A stretch of DNA of 64,000 nucleotides from Halomonas stenophila (GTDB lineage Bacteria > Pseudomonadota > Gammaproteobacteria > Pseudomonadales > Halomonadaceae). Below are positions 59,163 to 64,000 of this stretch, piece by piece (position 1 is the first letter of the stretch; each line of letters starts with the position of its first letter). The notes under the pieces are model-generated. The model saw only the letters and a program-made list of their open reading frames with translations. It was not told the origin of the DNA and did no database searches. A program made the translations under genes and the position numbers. The stretch spans positions 39,449 to 103,448 of the forward strand of contig NZ_JACHXR010000015.1 of assembly GCF_014192275.1 (NCBI RefSeq), in the 5' to 3' direction.

Positions 59163-60074
59163 ATGGTGGTCAATAGCGAACAGCAGTCGGTGCTGGTGGT
59201 CGACGACTCGCAGGATATCCATGCGCTGGTCGGCGCCCGCCTCAAATCCGAACGGGTAAACCTGCTGCATGCCTATGACGCGGAGGAAGGTCTCAACATC
59301 GCCCGCGAGAATCTGCCGGACCTCATTCTGCTGGATCTGGACATGCCCGGTACCGACGGCCTGACGCTCTGTCGCCTCCTGAAGAACCAGGACGAGCTGG
59401 TGCATATCCCGGTCATCTTCCTCACCGCCACGCTGGACGTGGACACGAAGGTCAAGGCGTTTGAACTGGGCGCGGTGGACTACGTTACCAAGCCCTTTGA
59501 CGCCATCGAGCTCAAGGCACGGGTTCGCGCGGCCCTGAAAACCAAGGGGTATCATGACCTGCTCACCACCAAGGCCCGTATCGACGCCCTGAGTGGGCTC
59601 TGGAACCGGGGCTACCTCAGCGAGCAGTTGAGTGCCGAGCTATCGCTGTGGCACAGACACGGGCAGCCCGTCTCGCTGCTCATGATGGACATCGATCATT
59701 TCAAGGCCATCAATGACACCCATGGGCATCCGTTCGGGGACCTGGTCATCCAGCGAATTGGGCGGGTGATCAACCGCCTTTCCCGGGAAAGCGACGTGGC
59801 TTGTCGCTACGGCGGCGAGGAGTTCGCGATGATTCTCCGCGACACCCCGGCGCCGGGCGCGACAGTGATCGCCAAGCGTTTACGGCGGGAAATCGCCGCA
59901 CTCGAGTTCACGGCTGGCCGCGAAACGGTCTCGCCAACCATGAGCATTGGCGTCGCCGGCAGCGATCAGTTCGATGAGGTTGCTGAGCTGTCCGGTCAAC
60001 AGTTGGTGGAAGCGGCCGATCAGGCCCTCTACCGCGCGAAGGACACCGGGCGGAACCGGGTCGTGTGCCGGTGA
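59163..60074 (+). CDS. Response regulator with GGDEF output (diguanylate cyclase)
   Basis: 303 residues from the ATG at 59163, after GAGG; an ATG at 59142 overlaps the kinase end. Receiver domain with phospho-acceptor D58 (LPDLILLDLDMPGTDGLTLC) and YVTKPFDAIELKARVRAALK. GGDEF domain from about 138, active site YGGEEF at about 216-221, with an I-site RESD five residues ahead. PleD/WspR-type activation by phosphorylation is expected. Paired with the upstream hybrid kinase. Confidence 0.93.
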   Translation: MVVNSEQQSVLVVDDSQDIHALVGARLKSERVNLLHAYDAEEGLNIARENLPDLILLDLDMPGTDGLTLCRLLKNQDELVHIPVIFLTATLDVDTKVKAFELGAVDYVTKPFDAIELKARVRAALKTKGYHDLLTTKARIDALSGLWNRGYLSEQLSAELSLWHRHGQPVSLLMMDIDHFKAINDTHGHPFGDLVIQRIGRVINRLSRESDVACRYGGEEFAMILRDTPAPGATVIAKRLRREIAALEFTAGRETVSPTMSIGVAGSDQFDEVAELSGQQLVEAADQALYRAKDTGRNRVVCR

Positions 60075-60104
60075 CCGAGTTCCCGAAGATATTACCAAGG
60101 AATC

Positions 60105-60505
60105 ATGGAAGCCTTATCCAGCGCCTGGCGATGTTTGCGATACAATAGTACTCATCGAAAAAATGATGGTGCCCTCATAGGGTTGTGTGGTGTTGGGCCA
60201 GAAATGGTCGATGATGTCGAGGAAATCAACCTTGCTACCGACTCGCCACGCGGTATCGGAAGAGTGGTCTGGTGTCTGAGGCGGCGAAAGCAGTATTGGA
60301 TTATGCTCTCGGGAAGAGATCGTTCCATTCGGTGTTCGTAATCATGGAGCCTGAGCATGTGGCATCCCTGAAGGTCGTTGACAAGGCTGGGCTCTCCAAG
60401 TTTGATGCCCTCGAATTCCGTGGCCGTCCAGTGAGGCTGTACCGAATGACCTGCGAGCAACGGGAATCATGGCATGACCATGCCACGCACGCGACAAGCG
60501 CGTGA
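60105..60505 (+). pseudogene. Frameshifted RimJ/RimL-type GNAT acetyltransferase fragment
   Basis: First frame: DGALIGLCGVGPEMVDDVEE, INLA. Second frame: YRLATRYRKSGLVSEAAKAV, LDYALGKRSFHSVFVIMEPE and HVASLKVVDKAGLSKFDALE. Joining them across a one-base loss near 60236 makes a continuous GNAT core. The N-terminal beta-alpha part is also short. Not expected to be functional. Confidence 0.75.
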
Positions 60506-60557
60506 TGGCTGGCATTGACATGAGCATAACCGGAAAACCTTTCTTCTAAATGGATAT

Positions 60558-61142
60558 ATGTTGACAGTCATCGGTTTTTCTCACCGTTCGTTTTATGTCG
60601 GACTGTTGCCGATCGTCATCTGTGGCCTTCTCGCTCCTGACCTGAGCTACGCTGAAGACTTGAGATTACAGAGTCTCAGCATGCGCGCACGAGTGTCAGA
60701 GAAGACCTTGCTTGGAGAAGAGGCGCCGGAAGATTTTCAGGAGTACGACGTGTCGGCCAACTTCGAGTTGCCATGGCAGCGCTATTCCACTTCAGGCTGG
60801 GGCATGGGCACCCGTTTGATGGCGAGTAGCGGGATATTGCGGGGAGCGGGGGAAAAGGCTCTCGTCGTTTCTCTCATCCCTGAATTGACGCTGGGGAGTG
60901 AAGACGGGCGCTTTATCCTGGATTTGGGAGCAGGTGGAGCACTGTTCAGTCGGCATCGATTCGGGACGCAGGATTATGGCGGGCCTTTCCAGTTTGCCCT
61001 GACCGCGGGCGTCGGTGTTCCGTTATATAAAAAACTGGGGATCGGCTATCGGTTTCTTCACTATTCCGATGCCGGGGTTAATGGATCTGACACGACCGGA
61101 GCCGATTTTCACATGATTGAGTTAAGCTATAGGTTTAAATAA
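60558..61142 (+). CDS. PagL-like outer-membrane lipid A deacylase-family protein
   Basis: 194 residues. A signal peptide (SFYVGLLPIVICGLLAPDLS, cleavage after YAE) precedes a beta-barrel ending ...HMIELSYRFK. The acyloxyacyl hydrolase (PF09411) active site is suggested by GIGYRFLHYSDAGVNGSDTT: an H-Y-S with the histidine and serine two apart as in PagL, and a downstream glutamate in MIELSY. It would remove an acyl chain from lipid A. The mature length (about 165) is slightly above Salmonella PagL. Confidence 0.72.
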   Translation: MLTVIGFSHRSFYVGLLPIVICGLLAPDLSYAEDLRLQSLSMRARVSEKTLLGEEAPEDFQEYDVSANFELPWQRYSTSGWGMGTRLMASSGILRGAGEKALVVSLIPELTLGSEDGRFILDLGAGGALFSRHRFGTQDYGGPFQFALTAGVGVPLYKKLGIGYRFLHYSDAGVNGSDTTGADFHMIELSYRFK

Positions 61143-61274
61143 ATGGGACCGGTGCCCGAACTCCCTCGACCCTCGGCTATCAATCGCCGAGGGGAGGAGA
61201 AAGTTGCGGCGGTAGCATAACGATAGATTTACTATGAGGTGGGCAGAACCGCCTGCTCGGAGCAGGCGTGTCAG

Positions 61275-61395
61275 GACACTCTCGCGTTCAAGACCTGCTG
61301 ATCAACTTGCCGTGGCCGGTCCATCGTCTGGGCGGCGAGACGATGTCCTTGGTCAGCGACCAGCTGTGCTCGGATAGCTCGTAGCGTCCTGCCAT
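61275..61395 (-). mobile_element. IS5-family transposase remnant
   Basis: On the minus strand from 61395: MAGRYELSEHSWSLTKDIVS, PPRR, then in a shifted frame GRPRQVDQQVLNAR, matching the opening of IS5-type transposases. A stop occurs at 61288-61290. No further transposase sequence follows. Confidence 0.7.
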
Positions 61396-61735
61396 GCTTC
61401 ACCTATGCTGCTGGGCATGATCACTCTTCGAGGCCATCGGTCTGCCGGCACCTGCCGCATCGCGCTTGCTAGTGCCAGTTTTGGCAACGCGTATTCATGA
61501 AAATCAGTAGGTTACACTTTTTTCTGTTGAAGTCGGGGGAGCTGGCAAGCCGCAAGGGGCGGCAACGAACGGCGTTTGTCCGAAGTGTCAGCTCTTCAAG
61601 CTCGCAAGAAGATGGTTTGCGGGGGCAGATGAACAGACTGGTGAGGTCCTTGTAAGAAATATCCTACAGTGGTATAGCATTTGTCTGAGTGGAGGATCAG
61701 ATGTGAGCGATTGGAAAAGAGGCGACGGGACAACT
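61396..61735. other. Non-coding, AT-richer stretch
   Basis: No ORF, RNA or repeat was recognised in about 340 bases between the IS5 relic and the 23-bp repeats. It is less GC-rich than the window average. Confidence 0.4.
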
Positions 61736-61781
61736 ACCATAGTCTGATATCAACGGTCACCATAGGCTGATATTAACAGCC
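61736..61781. repeat. Two tandem 23-bp repeats upstream of the KaiC-like gene
   Basis: ACCATAGTCTGATATCAAC and ACCATAGGCTGATATTAAC are the conserved parts of two adjacent 23-bp units (61736-61758, 61759-61781) with four differences. They lie about 150 bases upstream of the KaiC-like start and resemble an operator for tandem binding. Confidence 0.65.
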
Positions 61782-61872
61782 GCTTCTCTTCGGAAGGACA
61801 ACCTGTTCGGTAATGAATGATAAAGGGGCACCCCTTTCGCCAATCGCCTTCAGTGCACTGAGGCGCAAGACT

Positions 61873-61909
61873 ATCAGCATGTAAATGCTGATTGAAATGG
61901 TGGTTTCAA
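61873..61909 (+). promoter_or_regulatory. Two hairpins in the KaiC-like leader
   Basis: ATCAGCAT-GTAA-ATGCTGAT (61873-61892) is a perfect 8-bp inverted repeat; right after it TTGAAA-TGGTGG-TTTCAA (61892-61909) is another. They end 19 bases before the TTG start and just before AGAAGGAAAT, so they may control translation or bind a regulator. Confidence 0.5.
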
Positions 61910-61927
61910 TAGAAGGAAATATTCCCT

Positions 61928-63388
61928 TTGCCGAATCATGGTCAAGACAAGTCAACCCGCGTCACGAGTGGCGTGCCGGGTCTCGATCATATACTCCATG
62001 GCGGCTTCCGGGCGGGCAGATCCTATCTGGTATCCGGTGGCCCGGGGGCGGGCAAGACCACGCTAGGGCTACACTTCCTGGCGGAGGCAGAGCCCGGCGA
62101 GGCCCTGCTGATCAGCCTCGGTGAAGCACGCCGGACGATTGGCGAAGACGCGCGCGGTATCGGCCTCGATATCAGCGATGTAGTCAGCATCGACCTGTCA
62201 CCGGCAGAGTCGAGCGGAACAGCGGATGCATACACGCTATTGGAGCCGTGGGAGGCCGAGTCTCCGGACCTGCATGCGCGGATCCATGAACTCTTTCCGG
62301 ATCGGCCGCCCAAGCGGGTCTTTGTCGATGCCTTGAGCCAGCTGCGGCACCTGTTCCCCGACTCCTTCCAGTTCCGTAAGCAGGTCATGGCCCTGATGGA
62401 GTACCTGAAGAGTGGCGGAGTTACCGTGCTGTATTCCGCGGAACGGGGGTCCTCTGCCGAGGAAGATCTCCAGTACCTCGGCGATGGCATCCTGACTCTG
62501 GAGGCGACGGAGTTCGGGCGGACCCTGTCGGTAGTCAAGTATCGCGGTTCCGGCTTCGCCGAGGGGAAGCACTCGGTGCGCTTGAGTGATCACGGCATGA
62601 GGGTGTATGAACGGCTGATTCCCACCGATCATCGCCGGGATTTCATCACCGAGTCGATCGCTTCCGGTGTGGCGGAGGTCGATACGCTGATGGGCGGTGG
62701 CATCGAACGGGGCACGGTGACGATCTTCTCGGGCCCGACGGGGGTCGGCAAGACATCGCTCGGGGTGCAGTTCATGCGTGAGGCCGCCACTCGTGGCGAG
62801 CGGTCAGTGATCTTCAGCTTCGAGGAGCGACTCGAGACCCTGCGCTATCGCTGCCAGGGCATCGGCATTCCGCTCGACGACATGATCGACCAGGGAACGC
62901 TGGCGGTTCGCGAGGTCGAGCCGCTGCGCTACGGCCCCGACGAGTTTGCCTGGTTGGTGCGGCACGAAGTAGAGACCCAGGGGGCACGAATCGTCATGCT
63001 GGATAGCCTGGCCGGCTATCGCCAGTCGGTGTTCGGTCAGGACGTGGCGCCCCATGTGCACGCCCTGTGTCGCTATCTGGGCAACATGGGCGTCACGGTG
63101 CTACTGGTCAACGAGGTCGGTTCCATCGCCGGAGGCGAGCTGCGCGTGTCCGAGCATGGCATCAGCTACCTGGCCGACTCGGTGGTGCTGCTGCGCTATA
63201 TCGAACTGGACGGTGAACTGCGCAAGACCATCGGCATGTTAAAGAAGCGCACCGGTGATTTCGAGAAGACCCTGCGCGAATTCCAGATCACATCGCAGGG
63301 GCTGAGGGTCGGGGAGCCAATGACCGGCCTGCGGGGCATCCTGCGCGGCGTGCCCGAGGCGACTCCTCCACGGACGCAGGCTCGTTGA
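61928..63388 (+). CDS. KaiC-like double-ATPase signalling protein
   Basis: 486 residues, two KaiC/RecA-like domains. Walker A at 37-44 (GGPGAGKTTLGLHF) and at 269-276 (GPTGVGKTSLGVQF); Walker B-like LFPDRPPKRVFVDALSQL and GARIVMLDSLAGYRQS. IFSFEERLETLRYRCQ carries the catalytic Glu pair of KaiC domain II. The start is TTG, the only start in frame near AGAAGGAAAT; the ATG at 61938 is in another frame. Cyanobacterial clock KaiC is 519 residues; proteobacterial relatives lack KaiA and act in stress signalling with response regulators, as the next gene suggests. Confidence 0.85.
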   Translation: MPNHGQDKSTRVTSGVPGLDHILHGGFRAGRSYLVSGGPGAGKTTLGLHFLAEAEPGEALLISLGEARRTIGEDARGIGLDISDVVSIDLSPAESSGTADAYTLLEPWEAESPDLHARIHELFPDRPPKRVFVDALSQLRHLFPDSFQFRKQVMALMEYLKSGGVTVLYSAERGSSAEEDLQYLGDGILTLEATEFGRTLSVVKYRGSGFAEGKHSVRLSDHGMRVYERLIPTDHRRDFITESIASGVAEVDTLMGGGIERGTVTIFSGPTGVGKTSLGVQFMREAATRGERSVIFSFEERLETLRYRCQGIGIPLDDMIDQGTLAVREVEPLRYGPDEFAWLVRHEVETQGARIVMLDSLAGYRQSVFGQDVAPHVHALCRYLGNMGVTVLLVNEVGSIAGGELRVSEHGISYLADSVVLLRYIELDGELRKTIGMLKKRTGDFEKTLREFQITSQGLRVGEPMTGLRGILRGVPEATPPRTQAR

Positions 63389-63392
63389 TCTG

Positions 63393-63917
63393 ATGGTCGA
63401 TGTTCCAGCCAGGGTGATCGGTAGCGGCCTGCGAATCGAGGTTGCGGTCGGTAATGCCTCCGATCGCGAACTTCTGGCACGCTCCCTGGGGGCCGAAGGC
63501 TATGCGGTCGAGGGCTTTGATGCCGAGGGCACGGCCGGCCGCGAGGCCGACCTGTTGATCGTCGATCCCCCCTCCCTGGATCGCCTGCGCCAACGCATCG
63601 ACCAGTTGCACACCGAGGCCTCGCCGGTGGTGTTCCCGGTATTGTTGTTGACGAAGAGTGAGTTGACCTCATCCACCCAGATCAGTCGTGAACTCGGCAC
63701 CACGGCAGCCGATATATTGCGTATCCCAACCACCCGGGCGGAACTCAGTGCCCGAGTGTGCAACCTGTTGCGTCTCCGGCAGCTTTCCCTGCAGCAGTTC
63801 CATGAATACAACCTGGTGCGTGAGGTAACGCTCCAGGAGACGACGGAGCTGGGGTTGGCCAAGGCGGTATGTCGGATAATCACGCGCTTCAAGGGCCATG
63901 CGGCGGAGCTATGGTGA
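63393..63917 (+). CDS. Receiver-like signalling protein with helical tail
   Basis: 174 residues, 4 bases after the KaiC-like stop. The first about 125 residues have the alternating strand-helix layout of a receiver (ELLARSLGAEGYAVEGFDAE; VVFPVLLLTKSELTSSTQIS; TTAADILRIPTTRAELSARV), with DP in LLIVDPPSLDRL at the phospho-acceptor position. The last 50 residues form a coiled-coil-like helix (LRQLSLQQFHEYNLVREVTL). KaiC-like genes are often followed by such receiver or kinase genes. A further receiver-type start may lie at 63955-64000 (ILLIDHDQDL) but is cut by the window. Confidence 0.65.
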   Translation: MVDVPARVIGSGLRIEVAVGNASDRELLARSLGAEGYAVEGFDAEGTAGREADLLIVDPPSLDRLRQRIDQLHTEASPVVFPVLLLTKSELTSSTQISRELGTTAADILRIPTTRAELSARVCNLLRLRQLSLQQFHEYNLVREVTLQETTELGLAKAVCRIITRFKGHAAELW

Positions 63918-64000
63918 TTTCTGGTGTACGGGAGGAGGTAGGAAGGGTGGCGTATCCTGTTGATTGATCACGACCAAGATCTCAATCAACACGAGCGGAT

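Noticed and set aside
61938..62030. ATG at 61938 as start of the KaiC-like gene
   Set aside because: It is in a different frame from the KaiC domains; the TTG at 61928 is in frame.

Overview
The window is high-GC DNA from what looks like a halophilic gammaproteobacterium, most likely Halomonadaceae. This is inferred from the NhaD-type Na+/H+ antiporter, several further ion antiporters, the codon use and the general protein style; no rRNA or other taxonomic marker is present. No tRNA, rRNA or CRISPR array was recognised.

Layout. 0-8.4 kb: nhaD (cut by the window edge), a palindromic MITE-like repeat, a ChaN/PDZ protein, a methyltransferase, a YbaK-like deacylase, a probable copper pair (Met-rich repeat Spy/CpxP-like protein plus DUF411 protein), a TetR regulator with a CMD/AhpD-like target sharing an identical 18-bp operator, and a broken yjbQ. 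8.4-12.5 kb: the homogentisate operon hmgA-fah-maiA with a divergent MarR regulator. 12.5-18.2 kb: a serine/threonine dehydratase-like enzyme, a solute-binding protein, a ClC protein without the usual gating glutamate, and a MocR regulator facing a LysE exporter with palindromes on both start codons. 18.8-24.2 kb: PhzF, an ECF42-like sigma factor with its YCII/DGPF, DUF1428 and VOC partners, and a methyltransferase insert flanked by direct repeats. 24.3-31.4 kb: methyltransferase, GlxA-type regulator, RidA, cation efflux protein, GGCT-like and UPF0158 proteins, a chimeric universal stress protein, a decayed P-type ATPase and a GNAT enzyme.

31.8-36.0 kb is the main find: a chromosomal integron. 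A full-length IntI-type integrase faces outward from an attI region, followed by three gene cassettes whose borders can be proved by base complementarity between each cassette's first bases and its own attC R'' box. Cassette 1 is split by an IS481-like element with a 6-bp target duplication, its attC has shrunk to about 23 bp, and cassette 3 encodes a possible PD-(D/E)XK nuclease. A second, decayed integron lies at 50.1-50.8 kb: an internally deleted intI fragment abuts one more cassette with a good attC. GNAT fragments accompany both loci, which suggests an old segmental duplication.

36-45 kb: an outer-membrane barrel protein, an IS5 remnant, a five-gene translationally coupled peptide-type ABC transporter with an 842-residue binding protein, and an M28 peptidase. 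45.5-50 kb: truncated GNAT, DCC-family protein, AraC regulator, MASE2-GGDEF cyclase, a duplicated AraC tail and a LysE exporter. 50.8-54.2 kb: hydrolase, small membrane ORF, Ca2+/Na+ exchanger, G16 tract and a zinc metallopeptidase. 54.2-64 kb: a TnpB-element relic, a CPA1 antiporter of lower GC, a secreted protein, a hybrid histidine kinase with a GGDEF response regulator, a GNAT pseudogene, a PagL-like protein, an IS5 relic, and a KaiC-like ATPase with a repeat-rich leader followed by a receiver-like protein.
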